Part shown: in pieces, positions 26,047 to 37,002 of the stretch
Layout: each line of letters starts with the position of its first letter
How positions within the stretch are numbered: position 1 is the stretch's first letter
Assembly: GCF_002407605.1 (NCBI RefSeq)
Contig: NZ_NXGV01000001.1
Location: 1,588,076 to 1,652,075 of the forward strand
Reading direction: 5' to 3'
Source of the DNA: Marinobacter sp. ANT_B65
GTDB taxonomy: Bacteria; Pseudomonadota; Gammaproteobacteria; Pseudomonadales; Oleiphilaceae
DNA: 64,000 nt
Made by a program: the position numbers and the translations under genes
Notes under the pieces: model-generated
Databases searched by the model: none
Told to the model about the DNA's origin: nothing
The model's input: the letters and a program-made list of their open reading frames with translations, nothing else

Positions 26047-27567
26047 TTAACGGGTGATAATTTCATACATGTCAATTCTGCGGTCTTTTAAATTGGTAAC
26101 TGACCCTTCATTACGCACCAGTGTCAGCTTTTCCAGATCCATATCAGAGAACATGATCATCTCCGTATTAGGTGTTGTTTCCGCCATTACGGCATCGTGT
26201 GGAAAAGAGAAGTCAGAGGGCGAGAACACTGACGACTGGGCGTACTGCACATCCAGGTTTTCTACCTTCGGCAGGTTTCCTACACTGCCGGTAATGACTA
26301 CGTAGCACTCGTTTTCAATTGCCCGGGCCTGGGCACAGTGGCGAACCCGCAAATATCCGTTTTTGGTATCTGTCCAGAAGGGCACACAGATGATGTCCAC
26401 TTCCTTGCTGGCTGCAATTCGCCCAAGTTCAGGGAATTCGATGTCGTAACAGATAAGAATCGCGACACGTCCTGCATCCGTATCGAAGACCTCAAACCTG
26501 TCCCCGCCTTCAACAACCCAGTCCCGACGCTCGTGGGGGGTAATATGAATCTTGCGCTGCTCATCCACCCGGCCATCCCGGTGGCAAAGATACGACACGT
26601 TGTAAACCCGGTCGTTCTCAAGCAGTGGCATGGAACCGGTAATGATATTGATGTTGTAGCTCACAGCCATATCGGACATGCGCTCCCGGAACTGATCGGT
26701 GAAGCCTGCAAGGAACCGGATGGCGCGGGTCTGGTCTATCTGGTCAGTCAGCCCCATCAGAGGTGCGTTGAAAAACTCCGGGAAGAGTGCAAAGTCACTC
26801 TTGTAGTCGGATAGCGCATCCACGAAGTACTCAACCTGTTCCAGTACTTCTTCCACTGAGCCAAATTCACGCATCTGCCACTGGACAGCCCCCATGCGAA
26901 CCTGGGTTTTCTTTTCGTTCAGTACCGAGGAGGGCGGCGTATAGAGAATGTTCCGCCATTCCAGAAGGGTTGCATACCCCAGGGATTTCTTATCCTCCGG
27001 GAGATACTTGTGCATCAGGCGGGTGACCTGGAAATCGTTGGACAGCTGGAAACTCAGAATCGGATCATAGATATCCTTGCGGTCAACCCGGTCAATATAC
27101 TCGGCAGGGGAATACTGATCCGAGTACTTGTAGTAGCCAGGTATCCGTCCACCGGCGAGGATAGCCCGCAGGTTCATCGAACGACACAGTTCCTTGCGCG
27201 CTTCATACAGCCGGCGACCAAGCCGGTAACCCCGATATTCCGGATCGATGAACACATCCAGTCCATACAGCGAATCGCCGTTCTGGTTATGCAGGATTTG
27301 CTCGTTAAGCAGGATCAGGTCGTCATAGGTGTGCGGATTACTGAACCGTTCGTATTTGACGGAGACAGTGAGCGCAACCGCGACCAGCTGGTCCTTGTCC
27401 TCAATGCAGATCTGTCCGTCCGGGAACTGTTCAACCAGCGCTCTGATAGTGTCCTTTGGCCAGGCACCACCGATATCGTCGTACACACGATCCATCAGTA
27501 CCTGAAGCTGTTCGTAATCATCAAGTGTCAGGTTACGGAGGTTGAGATGCAGTTCTTCATGGGCCAT
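26047..27567 (-). CDS. Bifunctional GNAT acetyltransferase/carbon-nitrogen hydrolase
   Basis: The product has 506 residues, a known fusion. Residues about 8-200 form a GNAT domain (VFIDPEYRGYRLGRRLYEAR, acetyl-CoA loop RGYRLGR). Residues about 225-495 form a nitrilase-superfamily hydrolase with its Glu-Lys-Cys triad: Glu in FALFPEFFNAP, Lys in DEQRKIHITPHE, Cys in VAILICYDIEFPELGR. It would acylate an amine and hydrolyse an amide or nitrile-like bond, with substrates unknown. It is a single gene divergent from the chemoreceptor. Confidence 0.93.
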   Translation of the reverse strand: MAHEELHLNLRNLTLDDYEQLQVLMDRVYDDIGGAWPKDTIRALVEQFPDGQICIEDKDQLVAVALTVSVKYERFSNPHTYDDLILLNEQILHNQNGDSLYGLDVFIDPEYRGYRLGRRLYEARKELCRSMNLRAILAGGRIPGYYKYSDQYSPAEYIDRVDRKDIYDPILSFQLSNDFQVTRLMHKYLPEDKKSLGYATLLEWRNILYTPPSSVLNEKKTQVRMGAVQWQMREFGSVEEVLEQVEYFVDALSDYKSDFALFPEFFNAPLMGLTDQIDQTRAIRFLAGFTDQFRERMSDMAVSYNINIITGSMPLLENDRVYNVSYLCHRDGRVDEQRKIHITPHERRDWVVEGGDRFEVFDTDAGRVAILICYDIEFPELGRIAASKEVDIICVPFWTDTKNGYLRVRHCAQARAIENECYVVITGSVGNLPKVENLDVQYAQSSVFSPSDFSFPHDAVMAETTPNTEMIMFSDMDLEKLTLVRNEGSVTNLKDRRIDMYEIITR

Positions 27568-27680
27568 TCAGATGGGCTCCGGTATGACAGAGAAATGAGT
27601 TTGCCACTCAAGTTTATCAGAAGGTATTAAAGACTTCGCATAGTCTGCCGAAAACCATTGAAAGCAAACTGCAGGAGTGT

Positions 27681-29570
27681 GTGGTGCATCTTACATTTGG
27701 TCAAAAACTGTTGGTTACCTTCAGTGTTCTGCTGATTATGGTTATGGCCGCGTTTACTATTGCTGGCAATCTGCGGCTGCAAAACACCACAGAAACTTAT
27801 GTGGACGCGTTGATTGAAAATACTGCAGAGCAGAATGCGGCAAGCATTGCTGACTGGCTGAATACCCGGCTCGCGATGACAGAGGCCACGGCCAGATCCC
27901 TCGAAACAATGACCGGGGACGAACACGTCCGCACGCTGCTCCAGGCAATTTCAAGCGGTGGTGATTTCAAGGATGTCTATGTGGGCCGGAACGACGGCTA
28001 TATGCTCATGAAAACCGAAGCCGCCGAAGCTGCCTTGCCATCGGATTATGACCCACGCTCGCGCCCCTGGTACAGGAAGGCGATGGATCAGGGCAGTTCA
28101 TCCTTTACCGAACCCTATCTGGATGCGAGTACCGGTGAAACCGTGATTTCATCATTAACACCGGTAAAGCGTGGTGAATACGCAGGTGTTGCAGGCGCAG
28201 ACATTACGCTGAAAGCTATTGATGACATGCTTTCTGTCATCAACCTGGCAGGTACAGGTTATGTAGCTCTCATCAGCCGCGAAGGCACAGTGCTGTACCA
28301 CCCGCAAAAAGCCCTGATTGGAAAAGACATTCGTACACTGCTGGGTGAGGCTCCGAATCTTCAGGGTGGTGAGCACAGTTACCAGCAAGACGATACTCCA
28401 TGGAATGCTCGTTTCCACCCTATCAGCCAGGCGCGCGGCGTTGACTGGTATCTGGGGACCTTCGTTAATGAGGACAAGATAAATGCTCCGGTCCATAGCG
28501 CTATCAAGACAGGCGTGATTATCGCGATCATCGGGCTCCTGGTTTCTCTGGCGATCCTTCATCTGGGCATCCGTACATTGATGGCTCCGGTTCGCCGGTT
28601 GAATTCAGCCATGGCGGATATTGGCTCAAACGATGCCGATCTTACCCAGCGCCTCGATGCCAGTGCCCGCGATGAGTTCGGACAACTGGCGGCAAGCTTC
28701 AATCAATTTGTAGAAAAGATTCATGATGTTGTCCTTGAAGTGCAGCAGGGCAGCAACGAACTGGCTGGTAATGTGATTTCCTTGAGAAACACCGCCAGAA
28801 ACAGTCGCAACAGTGTTGAAAGTCAGCAGTCGGAAGTTGATATGGTGGCTACAGCAATAAACGAGATGTCTGCAGCTGCCAATGAAATCGCCCAGAACGC
28901 ACTGGCAACTGCCGATGCCGCAAACACTGCAGATGAAGACAGCCGGGCTTCACTGGAAACGGTTGCTTCATCTCGGGATGCAGTGCAAAAGCTGTCTCAC
29001 GAGGTCAGTGCCGCAACAAACGTGATAGATGCTCTTGGGCGCGACGTAACCTCCATTACGTCCGTATTGGAGGTTATTCAGGGCATAGCCGCGCAGACCA
29101 ACCTGCTGGCATTGAATGCTGCCATAGAGGCAGCCAGGGCAGGAGAGGCCGGACGGGGTTTTGCCGTTGTGGCCGATGAGGTCAGAAACCTTGCTCAGCG
29201 TACCCAGGCCAGCACAGAAGAAATAAACAACATGATTGAGCGTCTGCAGAAGGGCGCAACCGATGCGGTTAATGTTATGAAGGCATCTACCGCAGTATCC
29301 AATGTCAGTATGGAAAAAGCACAGGATGCGATGGATTCACTGCACCGAATCTCTGCAGCCATCACCTCTATAAATGAAATGACATCTCAGATCGCGACGG
29401 CCTCGGAAGAGCAAACCTCCGTTACCGAAGAGCTGAACGCGGCGATCACACGCATTGCCGATCAGGGCCAGGAAGCCGCAAAGGCGGCGAGTGAGAACGA
29501 TATCTACAGTGGCCAGATTGAAGAAATTGGCCGTACTCTTGAGGACAATGTTTCCCGCTTCCGGGTATAA
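27681..29570 (+). CDS. Methyl-accepting chemotaxis protein with dCache sensor
   Basis: The product has 629 residues with a GTG start (CAGGAG 5-6 nt upstream). It has membrane helix 1 (about 10-30, [19 protein letters not shown]), a periplasmic dCache_1 domain (about 40-270, with [15 protein letters not shown] and [19 protein letters not shown]), helix 2 (about 275-298), HAMP (about 300-350), and a cytoplasmic signalling domain ending at 629. The hairpin tip is [20 protein letters not shown], and [11 protein letters not shown] follows it. It senses a small ligand, probably an amino or organic acid given the dCache motif, and controls CheA. Confidence 0.95.
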   Translation: MVHLTFGQKLLVTFSVLLIMVMAAFTIAGNLRLQNTTETYVDALIENTAEQNAASIADWLNTRLAMTEATARSLETMTGDEHVRTLLQAISSGGDFKDVYVGRNDGYMLMKTEAAEAALPSDYDPRSRPWYRKAMDQGSSSFTEPYLDASTGETVISSLTPVKRGEYAGVAGADITLKAIDDMLSVINLAGTGYVALISREGTVLYHPQKALIGKDIRTLLGEAPNLQGGEHSYQQDDTPWNARFHPISQARGVDWYLGTFVNEDKINAPVHSAIKTGVIIAIIGLLVSLAILHLGIRTLMAPVRRLNSAMADIGSNDADLTQRLDASARDEFGQLAASFNQFVEKIHDVVLEVQQGSNELAGNVISLRNTARNSRNSVESQQSEVDMVATAINEMSAAANEIAQNALATADAANTADEDSRASLETVASSRDAVQKLSHEVSAATNVIDALGRDVTSITSVLEVIQGIAAQTNLLALNAAIEAARAGEAGRGFAVVADEVRNLAQRTQASTEEINNMIERLQKGATDAVNVMKASTAVSNVSMEKAQDAMDSLHRISAAITSINEMTSQIATASEEQTSVTEELNAAITRIADQGQEAAKAASENDIYSGQIEEIGRTLEDNVSRFRV

Positions 29571-29571
29571 C

Positions 29572-30648
29572 TCAGCGGTTGAGCATATCAAGGCGCCAGC
29601 GCAGGTCTTTAAGTGTCTGGCGCCCGATGCGCTCTGATTCCTCACTCAGGAACGGGTTGTTCAGAACAATGATGGTTCGCCTGTTAAGGTGCAGGTCTGC
29701 TGCCGCAGCACCGTAATACTGATTAAGATAAACACCAAAACTTCCATCCTGGATTGCACGTTCCATTCCGAGTTGTAGCCGGTGGGCTGTCTGCTGGTCT
29801 TCGGGCCCCACAAACAGGTACGAAGGCATCGGGTAGGCCAGCACGATACCCGGTTCTATAGCGAGCCCGGGATCATTCTCCAGGGTGAGATCGTTAGCAA
29901 CCTCGCTTACTCCTCGGGCAAAGCAGTCGAAACGCTTTTTCCGGAGCATCCCGAACAGAATTTCGTAACGGGAATGAGTCACCACCGCTATACCATTCTC
30001 TTTGAGGATGGGGGTGTCTGGCCAGTGTTCACCCTGACCAATTCGGACACCTCTTTCCCGGATATCCTCAAGGGAGTGGATACCCTCGAACAGAGGAAGG
30101 TTCTCAGGCATTACCACACAAACGCGAAAGCCGAGCAGGCCACCGTCTACGGGAACGGGGACTGCGGTGAGAGTCTTCTCACGTTCTGCTGAAGTTGCCA
30201 CGTTGGCAATGTCCAGAAGGCGACTGTTGCCATCAGCCAGTTCCTTGAGAGCACGCCCCTGGCTCAGTTCACCGCTGCGGAGGATACGGAACTCCCCGTA
30301 TTCGAGGGTTTTCCTCAGCGCAAGATTAACCAGGGCATAGATAGCAGGGCTGTCGTAGTTCCGGTACCAGAGCAGATAATCCCTGGCCGGGGGGCTGACC
30401 GGGGTCGCAAACGCCGCAGAAGTTTCTGCCGGGGAGGGTATCTCAACAGGATCGCGGGTCGCATCTGCGTTAACCGTGCCAGTAAAAAATACGGCATACA
30501 GAAAACCCAGTGAAAGCAAAAACTTTGTTTGCCCACCAGGTCTTTCATGGTCGCAAGAACAGGAGCTGCGGGCATATTGCAATATTGGAGTCCTTTTCGC
30601 CGGCCTTGCCGAATCTTTCCTGCCATCAGGAAAGCTGGTTAAAAGCAT
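29572..30648 (-). CDS. Periplasmic substrate-binding-like protein
   Basis: The longest reading is 358 residues, but the N-terminus is doubtful. The hydrophobic signal-like stretch FLLSLGFLYAVFFTGTVNADA lies at about residues 43-63, with no ATG close before it, so the true start is likely an internal TTG/GTG near 30530 or the frame is extended. The mature part has a type-2 periplasmic binding fold (SLEDIRERGVRIGQG, HSRYEILFGMLRKKRFDCFARG), akin to transporter substrate-binding domains used without an ABC partner. It is convergent with the chemoreceptor, 1 bp apart. It may be a sensory or orphan binding protein. Confidence 0.7.
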   Translation of the reverse strand: MLLTSFPDGRKDSARPAKRTPILQYARSSCSCDHERPGGQTKFLLSLGFLYAVFFTGTVNADATRDPVEIPSPAETSAAFATPVSPPARDYLLWYRNYDSPAIYALVNLALRKTLEYGEFRILRSGELSQGRALKELADGNSRLLDIANVATSAEREKTLTAVPVPVDGGLLGFRVCVVMPENLPLFEGIHSLEDIRERGVRIGQGEHWPDTPILKENGIAVVTHSRYEILFGMLRKKRFDCFARGVSEVANDLTLENDPGLAIEPGIVLAYPMPSYLFVGPEDQQTAHRLQLGMERAIQDGSFGVYLNQYYGAAAADLHLNRRTIIVLNNPFLSEESERIGRQTLKDLRWRLDMLNR

Positions 30649-30788
30649 AACCGGTCAGTTAATTCCCTCTACTGTAGATCAGAAAGAACCGGGGAAAGGT
30701 TAACTCGCCTAAAATATTGTAAAAGAGTGTTGCGCTATGTAGTTAGCATTGCAATTATTTGCACCAACGACAACTCTGGAGCTGAACC

Positions 30789-31343
30789 ATGGCATTGATT
30801 GACAATATTATTGGTGCTACCGGGCAATGGGTTTCTGCCACAGACCCCAAAGCCACGCTTGCTCAGCCTGTTGAATGGCTGAAAAAAATCGGAGGCTACG
30901 CTGCCGTCAACCGCATTATAGGGCTGTCGATTCCTTTCGCTCCCCGGAACCGGTTCAGTGTTGAAGAAGTCAGCCCGGGTTATGTCCGGGCACGGATTCA
31001 GCTCAAGGGCAACAAGAACCATTTTGGCAGCCTGTACGCCGGAGCATATTTTCTGGTGGCGGAAATTCCGGGCGGGGTGCTGGCCCTTTTTGATCTGGGC
31101 CCCGCGTATACGCCAATCCTCAAAGAAATGACGCTTCAGTTTCTGCAGCCCGCAAATTCGGATGTTACTGTTGAGTTCTCTCTGTCCCCGGAAGACGTTG
31201 CCGCAATTCTTGCAGACGCTGACGCAACCGGCCGGGCAAAGTTTACCCTGAAGGGTGAATTGCGCGACATGGAAGGCAACCACGTTGCTACTTCTATCGC
31301 GCAATACCGGGTTCGCAAGAAGGGTTTTCAGCCGGCAGAGTAA
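30789..31343 (+). CDS. DUF4442 hotdog-fold protein (thioesterase-like)
   Basis: The product has 184 residues. The hotdog-fold region (about 45-175) is recognised by NHFGSLYAGAYFLVAEIPGG (about 77-96) and the following strands. DUF4442 proteins resemble PaaI/YiiD thioesterases. The usual catalytic Asp/Glu could be the Glu in VAEIPGG. The substrate is unknown. ATG follows GGAGCTGAACC. It is divergent from the binding-protein gene and ends 27 bp before the convergent recQ. Confidence 0.8.
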   Translation: MALIDNIIGATGQWVSATDPKATLAQPVEWLKKIGGYAAVNRIIGLSIPFAPRNRFSVEEVSPGYVRARIQLKGNKNHFGSLYAGAYFLVAEIPGGVLALFDLGPAYTPILKEMTLQFLQPANSDVTVEFSLSPEDVAAILADADATGRAKFTLKGELRDMEGNHVATSIAQYRVRKKGFQPAE

Positions 31344-31370
31344 CCGGCTACAAATACAGGGGCGGGTTGC

Positions 31371-33239
31371 TCAGGATTGAGACAGCCCTGCGATGGCGGC
31401 AAGGAAAATTTCGCCGTACTTTTCCAGCTTTGCAGCCCCCACGCCGCTGACGCCGGCAAGTTCATCCAGTGTTTTGGGCTTGCGTTCTAGCATGTCGAAC
31501 AGAGTGGTGTCGTGAAATATCACGTAAGGAGGCACACCCTGTTTGTCTGCCAGCTCCTTGCGGCATGCCCTGAGTGCTTCCCAGCCAGCATGATCCGTAA
31601 CCTGATCTTTAACCGCACTTCCGGATCTTCCGCCCGAAGAACGCCCGGAAGATGTTTTGACAACAGGGTCCTTGCGCAGCTCAACCTTGTGCTCTCCTTT
31701 CAGCAAAGGTCTGCATTGTTCAGTGAGCTGCAGAGCCCCGTAACCCTCAGGGTCTGCCCGCAGGTACCCGTTTGCCACAAGTTGCCGGAATACGGATTTC
31801 CATTCGTTTACTGAAAGCTCAGTCCCGATTCCATAGGTTGAAACCTGGTGGTGCCCCGATTGCAGAACCCGTTCGTTTTCCGAACCGCGTAATACATCAA
31901 TCAGATAGGTAACACCAAAGCGCTGGCCGGTGCGGAAAACACAGGACAAGGCTTTTTGTACCGCAACCGTTCCATCCCAGGTTTCGGGCGGATTAAGGCA
32001 GGTGTCGCAATTCCCGCAAGGGGTATCAAGCTCATCACCGAAATAATTCAGCAGGACTTGCCGCCGGCATTTTGTTACTTCGCAAAGACCCAGCATCGCA
32101 TCCAGCTTCTGTCTTTCTACCCGCTTGAAGTGGTCGTTGCCCTGGGATGCCTCCAGCATTTGCCGCAGTTTTATAACATCCTGCAAGCCGTAGACCATCC
32201 AGGCGGTGGAAGGCTTGCCATCCCGGCCTGCGCGCCCGGTTTCCTGGTAGTAGGCTTCGAGGCTTTTGGGGAGGTCGAGATGGGCTACAAAGCGAACGTC
32301 GGGCTTATCGATGCCCATACCAAAGGCGATGGTAGCAACGATAATTACACCGTCCTCCCGCAGAAAACGCTCCTGGTTATGAGCCCTGTCGTTTGCCGGA
32401 AGCCCAGCATGGTAGGGCAGTGCTGTGTAACCTTTCTGTGCCAGCATCTTTGCTGTGGCGTCTACTTTATTTCGCGAAAGGCAGTAGACGATCCCGCAAT
32501 CACCTTCATGTTCTGCTTTTATAAACTCCAGTAACTGTTTGTTTGCATTCGTTTTCGGAGCTATACGATATTGAATGTTTGGCCGGTCAAATCCACTGAT
32601 AAAGTGTCGCGCTTCAGTCAGAGAAAGTCTTTCAGCAATTTCCTTTCGGGTGCGCTCATCAGCGGTTGCCGTCAGTGCAATGCGGGGAATAGCAGGAAAT
32701 TCGTTGGCCAGTACCGCGAGTTGCAGATAATCGGAACGGAAATCATGCCCCCATTGTGAAACACAGTGCGCTTCGTCAATAGCAAACAGTGAAATAGACG
32801 CATCGTGCAGCAACTCCAGGGTGCGAGGCTGTATCAGCCGCTCCGGGGCGCAATAAAGTAAATCCAGTTCACCCGTGCTCAGTGCATATTCAGTGGCGCG
32901 AGCCTGCTCAAAATCCATGGTGGAATTAAGGAAAGCCGCCCGGACACCGAGTTGCCGGAGCGCTGCAACCTGATCCTGCATCAATGCTATCAGGGGAGAA
33001 ATAACAATGGCTGTACCCGAGCGAACAAGGGCCGGAACCTGATAACAAAGGGATTTACCACCACCGGTGGGCATCAATACGAGAGCGTCGCCGCCGGCGG
33101 CAACCTCGTGAATAATATCTCCTTGCAGCGGGCGAAAGGATTCGTATCCAAACACTTCGTGCAGAACCTGCTCAGGGCTCCTGCCTGAGGTAGTTGGCCG
33201 CTGTGCAGAAAGCTGTTCAAAGTCCTGGTCGGGATACAT
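31371..33239 (-). CDS. recQ: ATP-dependent DNA helicase RecQ
   Basis: The product has 622 residues in the standard three-domain form. The helicase core has Walker [19 protein letters not shown] (about 53-70) and DEAH box [17 protein letters not shown] (about 152-168). The RQC zinc region has Cys in CEVTKCRRQ, then PCGNCDTC (about 398-420). The C-terminal HRDC (about 540-615) has [19 protein letters not shown]. It unwinds DNA during recombination and replication restart. The 3'-to-5' polarity is known for the family, not read here. It is convergent with the DUF4442 gene. Confidence 0.96.
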   Translation of the reverse strand: MYPDQDFEQLSAQRPTTSGRSPEQVLHEVFGYESFRPLQGDIIHEVAAGGDALVLMPTGGGKSLCYQVPALVRSGTAIVISPLIALMQDQVAALRQLGVRAAFLNSTMDFEQARATEYALSTGELDLLYCAPERLIQPRTLELLHDASISLFAIDEAHCVSQWGHDFRSDYLQLAVLANEFPAIPRIALTATADERTRKEIAERLSLTEARHFISGFDRPNIQYRIAPKTNANKQLLEFIKAEHEGDCGIVYCLSRNKVDATAKMLAQKGYTALPYHAGLPANDRAHNQERFLREDGVIIVATIAFGMGIDKPDVRFVAHLDLPKSLEAYYQETGRAGRDGKPSTAWMVYGLQDVIKLRQMLEASQGNDHFKRVERQKLDAMLGLCEVTKCRRQVLLNYFGDELDTPCGNCDTCLNPPETWDGTVAVQKALSCVFRTGQRFGVTYLIDVLRGSENERVLQSGHHQVSTYGIGTELSVNEWKSVFRQLVANGYLRADPEGYGALQLTEQCRPLLKGEHKVELRKDPVVKTSSGRSSGGRSGSAVKDQVTDHAGWEALRACRKELADKQGVPPYVIFHDTTLFDMLERKPKTLDELAGVSGVGAAKLEKYGEIFLAAIAGLSQS

Positions 33240-33426
33240 AGAATAACCGGTTAATCGTGAAGCTGAGGTGAAATCTGGTAGCGGATCATACCAGATTCAG
33301 CGTTGCGAATGGCCTGGAAGACCACCTTTTGGGAGGCAAATCCATAGAAGAAACGATACAATACCGCGCTTTCAAACTACCGTTTCACGGCTCACCATAA
33401 TCTTTACATACAAGAACAGGGCTTCC

Positions 33427-34620
33427 ATGCAGGAATTTGACGCCATCCGTCCCTATTCGGACGAAGAAACCGGCCCCGCAATTCAGCGGTTGGTCAATGA
33501 CCAGGAATTTCTGGACATGGTGGGGCGCTTCAAGTCGCCGGCGCTTGCGCGCTGGGCCCCCGCCGTTCTGCGCTTTTTTACCAAACGCTGGCTGACCAGC
33601 CATTTTGGACACTTCACTCAGGTAGATGAGCTACAGGCCGGGCTATCCGGATACATTGGCGATCTGATTGAACACACCACTACCCGGGTAACAACAAGTG
33701 GGGTGGAGAACCTGAGTAAACAGGGAGCCTACCTGTTTATATCCAACCACAGAGATATTGTATTTGACCCTATGGTGGTCAATTACCTGTTGTTCCGCAA
33801 TGGTCTGCGTACCACGCGGATAGCCATTGGTGACAATCTGCTCGCCAACCGTGTCTTTGCTGAAATGATGCGCCTGAACAAGAGCTTTATAGTTCGCCGC
33901 GACATGACCAGCCCTCGCGAAATGCGCGACGCTTACCTGACACTTTCCGGGTTTATCAATCACAGTGTTGCCAACCATGAGAACATCTGGATAGCCCAGC
34001 GCGAAGGGCGTGCCAAAGATGGCCTGGACTTCACTGATCCGGCAATCATCAAGATGTTTTATATGAGCTGCAAGAAGAGCGGTCTCAGCTTTTCTGAGGC
34101 AATGAACAAGCTAAGGATTGTTCCTGTTTCCATTTCTTACGAATATGATCCCTGTGATAACGACAAAGCCCGGGAGCTGGAGACCAAGGCTCGTGCTGGC
34201 AGCTATACGAAGGCAGAAGGTGAAGATACCGAGCAGATAATGAAAGGTCTGACCGAGTTCAAAGGCCATGTGCACGTGCACTTTGGTGCACCGATCATTG
34301 ACGCACCGGAAAACGCCAAAGAACTTGCAAAGCTGATCGACCATGAAATTCATGCCAATTACCATCTCCACCCCTCCAATCTGGTGGCCTATGAGATGCG
34401 GGGAGTTTACCCGCAGGGTGCTATCGACGAGGCGGAACTTCGCAAATCTGTTGTAACCGCAGGGGACTGTTCTGCCGAAGAGATGCAGACTACCCGCTCA
34501 GAGATGGAAAAAAGGCTGGAGGCTTGTGATCCCGCTTCTCGCCCTTATTTACTGGATATGTATGCCAACCCGGTTCAGACCGCGCTGGATGCCATTAAAA
34601 ATCAAAGCATTCCGGATTGA
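33427..34620 (+). CDS. 1-acyl-sn-glycerol-3-phosphate acyltransferase family protein
   Basis: The product has 397 residues from the ATG at 33427 (the frame is open from 33268). The acyltransferase motif is FISNHRDIVFDPMVV (about 103-117, H-x4-D) with IWIAQREGRAKDG (about 180-192) as the second conserved block. It has no clear membrane helices, so it is probably peripheral. It is longer than PlsC, matching a group of large GPAT/AGPAT-like proteins seen in gammaproteobacteria. An acyl-CoA or acyl-ACP donor is inferred from the family. It precedes the carboxylesterase gene by 24 bp. Confidence 0.82.
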   Translation: MQEFDAIRPYSDEETGPAIQRLVNDQEFLDMVGRFKSPALARWAPAVLRFFTKRWLTSHFGHFTQVDELQAGLSGYIGDLIEHTTTRVTTSGVENLSKQGAYLFISNHRDIVFDPMVVNYLLFRNGLRTTRIAIGDNLLANRVFAEMMRLNKSFIVRRDMTSPREMRDAYLTLSGFINHSVANHENIWIAQREGRAKDGLDFTDPAIIKMFYMSCKKSGLSFSEAMNKLRIVPVSISYEYDPCDNDKARELETKARAGSYTKAEGEDTEQIMKGLTEFKGHVHVHFGAPIIDAPENAKELAKLIDHEIHANYHLHPSNLVAYEMRGVYPQGAIDEAELRKSVVTAGDCSAEEMQTTRSEMEKRLEACDPASRPYLLDMYANPVQTALDAIKNQSIPD

Positions 34621-34644
34621 TCCGGACCAATATTCCCCTTACAA

Positions 34645-35316
34645 ATGAGGTACTGCGTGCAGGATCTTCAGTATATTGAGCTGGAAACCGGAGCTAACCC
34701 GACAGCGGCTGTTATCTGGCTCCACGGGCTTGGTGCCAGTGGCCACGATTTTGAAAACGTAGTGCCGGAGCTTGGCTTGCCAGACGACGCTGCCGTGCGC
34801 TTTATATTTCCCCACGCCCCCAATATACCGGTCACAATCAATGGTGGCATGACTATGCCAGCATGGTATGACATCAAAGCGATGGATATTGACCGTGTTG
34901 TCGACACCGAACAGCTGAAGGATTCGGCCCGGGCTGTGGGCAAGCTGATTGACCGGGAGATCGAACGTGGTATTCCTTCCGAAAATATCGTTATTGCAGG
35001 GTTTTCACAGGGTGGAGCCGTCGCCTACGAACTCGGCCTGACATATCCGAAGCGTCTTGCTGGCATTCTCGCGCTCTCTACCTATTTTGCAACCGCAGAC
35101 ACAGTGAAGCCTTCAGAAGCAAACGCCGGCATACCCATCAATATCTATCACGGAACCTTTGATCCCATGGTTCCTGAGACGCTTGGTGTCCGTGCGGTGG
35201 AAACGCTCAGGGGAATGGGCCACGAGCCCGCCTATATGACGTTCCCTATGGAACATAGCGTGTGTCTTGAGGAAGTTCAGGATATCGGGCGTTTTATTCG
35301 CAAGAACGCCCTGTAA
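34645..35316 (+). CDS. Alpha/beta hydrolase, carboxylesterase/phospholipase type
   Basis: The product has 223 residues with the ATG at 34645 (GTG at 34657, preceded by ATGAGG, may be the real start). It matches the short carboxylesterase/thioesterase family: WLHGLGASGHDF (about 25-36, oxyanion), nucleophile GFSQGGAVAYELGL (Ser about 118), Asp in GTFDPMVPE and His in FPMEHSVCLEE. It hydrolyses small esters or lysophospholipids in the cytosol. It lies just after an acyltransferase, so a lipid role is possible. Confidence 0.92.
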   Translation: MRYCVQDLQYIELETGANPTAAVIWLHGLGASGHDFENVVPELGLPDDAAVRFIFPHAPNIPVTINGGMTMPAWYDIKAMDIDRVVDTEQLKDSARAVGKLIDREIERGIPSENIVIAGFSQGGAVAYELGLTYPKRLAGILALSTYFATADTVKPSEANAGIPINIYHGTFDPMVPETLGVRAVETLRGMGHEPAYMTFPMEHSVCLEEVQDIGRFIRKNAL

Positions 35317-35341
35317 GACATCTGCAATAACCAGCCGGCAT

Positions 35342-36793
35342 TCAGCTACGCCAGAATGCCGGCGAAAGCACGATTACCACGCTCAGAATCTCCAGCCGCC
35401 CCATCAACATACCAACTGCCAGGACCCACTTGGCGGGATCGGGAAGGGGACCGAAGTTCCCCGCAGGCCCGATAATATCTCCCAGCCCCGGGCCTACATT
35501 GGTTAACGCTGTCAGCGCACCGGATAAGGACGTTACGAAGTCGAGCTGCATAGCCGCAAGGGATACGGTGATAAGTAGCAGGCACAGCAGGAAAATGAAG
35601 GTATAGGCGATCATGGACGCAATAATATCGTCACTGACCGCGCGGCCGTTGTAGTTACGGGTCAACACGGCACGTGGGTGCAGCAAGCGGATCATCTGCT
35701 CACGGAGCACGATTACTGACAGCTGAAAGCGGAATATTTTCATGCCGCCCGATGTTGAGCCAGAACACCCACCGATAAACATCAGGAAGAAAAACAGGAC
35801 AAACGCCAGAGGGCCCCAGGCAGAATAATCCTCTGATGCATAGCCGGTTGTCGTAACCACGGAAGTGACATTGAACAGCGTAGCAACATAGTTGTGGAGA
35901 GGATCAAACGGCACCGGAGAGACAGCCCAGCGGTACAATGTCAGAAGCGCCGGTATAACCAGCAATATGGTTAAAAACAATCTGACCTGCTGATCATTGA
36001 ACAGGGCTCCACGTTGCCCGTGAAGTTCTCTTACAAAAAGAAAGAAGGGCAAACTGCCGATCATCATGAAAAACGAAGCTTCCATCAGGATCAGATCATC
36101 GAACTTACCCATGGACAGATCCGAGGTAGAAAATCCACCAGTGGCAATACTGGTAATTCCATGGTTAAACGCATCGAACAACGTCATTCCCGACAGCCAG
36201 TAAGTGCTAACCGCAATGGTTGAGAATCCGAGGTAAACAAAGAGCAGCCCACGGCTGAGGGATTTCATTCTGGGAAGAGCTTTATCTGTCCATTCCGACG
36301 ATTCTGTGGCGAACAGGCGCATGCCACCAACACGCAGGAACGGAAGTACCGCCACGAACATGCCGATTATTCCTATGCCGCCGATCCACTGCAGAATGGA
36401 ACGCCAAAGGAGCAGGTCTTTGTCCATGGTATCCAGACCACTGAACACCGTTGCGCCCGTTGTTGTAATACCGGAGGCGCCCTCGAAAAAAGCGTCCGCA
36501 ATAGAAATATCATTGTCACTGAGATAGAAAGGCAAGGCTGAGAGCAGGGCAATGATGAACCACGAAGAGACCGTCAGTACGAACATATACCTTGGTTTCA
36601 GGTCCCGGGGCTGCCGGTATGTGGAGGCAATACCCAGCATGCCAATGCCGAAGACAATGGCGGCGGATTCCACAAACGAAGCGGCATTCGGCGCTTCCGA
36701 GCCGAGCAACAGGAAGATCGGCAACGTCATGAATATGCTCAACAGCACAAACATGAGGCTGACAATAAAAACAACAGGATAGAGGTTTCTCAA
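35342..36793 (-). CDS. TrkH-family potassium uptake protein
   Basis: The product has 483 residues with about ten membrane helices. The four pore loops of TrkH/KtrB proteins are visible, for example EGASGITTTGATVFSGLDT (about 104-122), ITSIATGGFSTSDLS (about 217-231), VTSVVTTTGYASEDYS and LTALTNVGPGLGD (about 437-449). It moves K+ across the inner membrane, normally gated by TrkA, whose gene is not in the window. It is convergent with the hydrolase gene. The symbol trkH is the usual name, but copy number is unknown. Confidence 0.94.
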   Translation of the reverse strand: MRNLYPVVFIVSLMFVLLSIFMTLPIFLLLGSEAPNAASFVESAAIVFGIGMLGIASTYRQPRDLKPRYMFVLTVSSWFIIALLSALPFYLSDNDISIADAFFEGASGITTTGATVFSGLDTMDKDLLLWRSILQWIGGIGIIGMFVAVLPFLRVGGMRLFATESSEWTDKALPRMKSLSRGLLFVYLGFSTIAVSTYWLSGMTLFDAFNHGITSIATGGFSTSDLSMGKFDDLILMEASFFMMIGSLPFFLFVRELHGQRGALFNDQQVRLFLTILLVIPALLTLYRWAVSPVPFDPLHNYVATLFNVTSVVTTTGYASEDYSAWGPLAFVLFFFLMFIGGCSGSTSGGMKIFRFQLSVIVLREQMIRLLHPRAVLTRNYNGRAVSDDIIASMIAYTFIFLLCLLLITVSLAAMQLDFVTSLSGALTALTNVGPGLGDIIGPAGNFGPLPDPAKWVLAVGMLMGRLEILSVVIVLSPAFWRS

Positions 36794-37002
36794 TGGATGC
36801 CCGAACCAGCTGAACCGAGAGAGGCGTCAGAATACCTGCGGTAAACCACATCCGCAAGGTAACAGACGAGCTGTCGCTTTATTAACCCGATATTAAAACA
36901 CCGTCAGTTAGGGCTCAATCCGGGCCCTGGATGTGGAAAAGCCGTGCACTTTGATGCAGTCTCGGTAGTTAACATACTCATACGCAACCCGGGAACTGAT
37001 CC

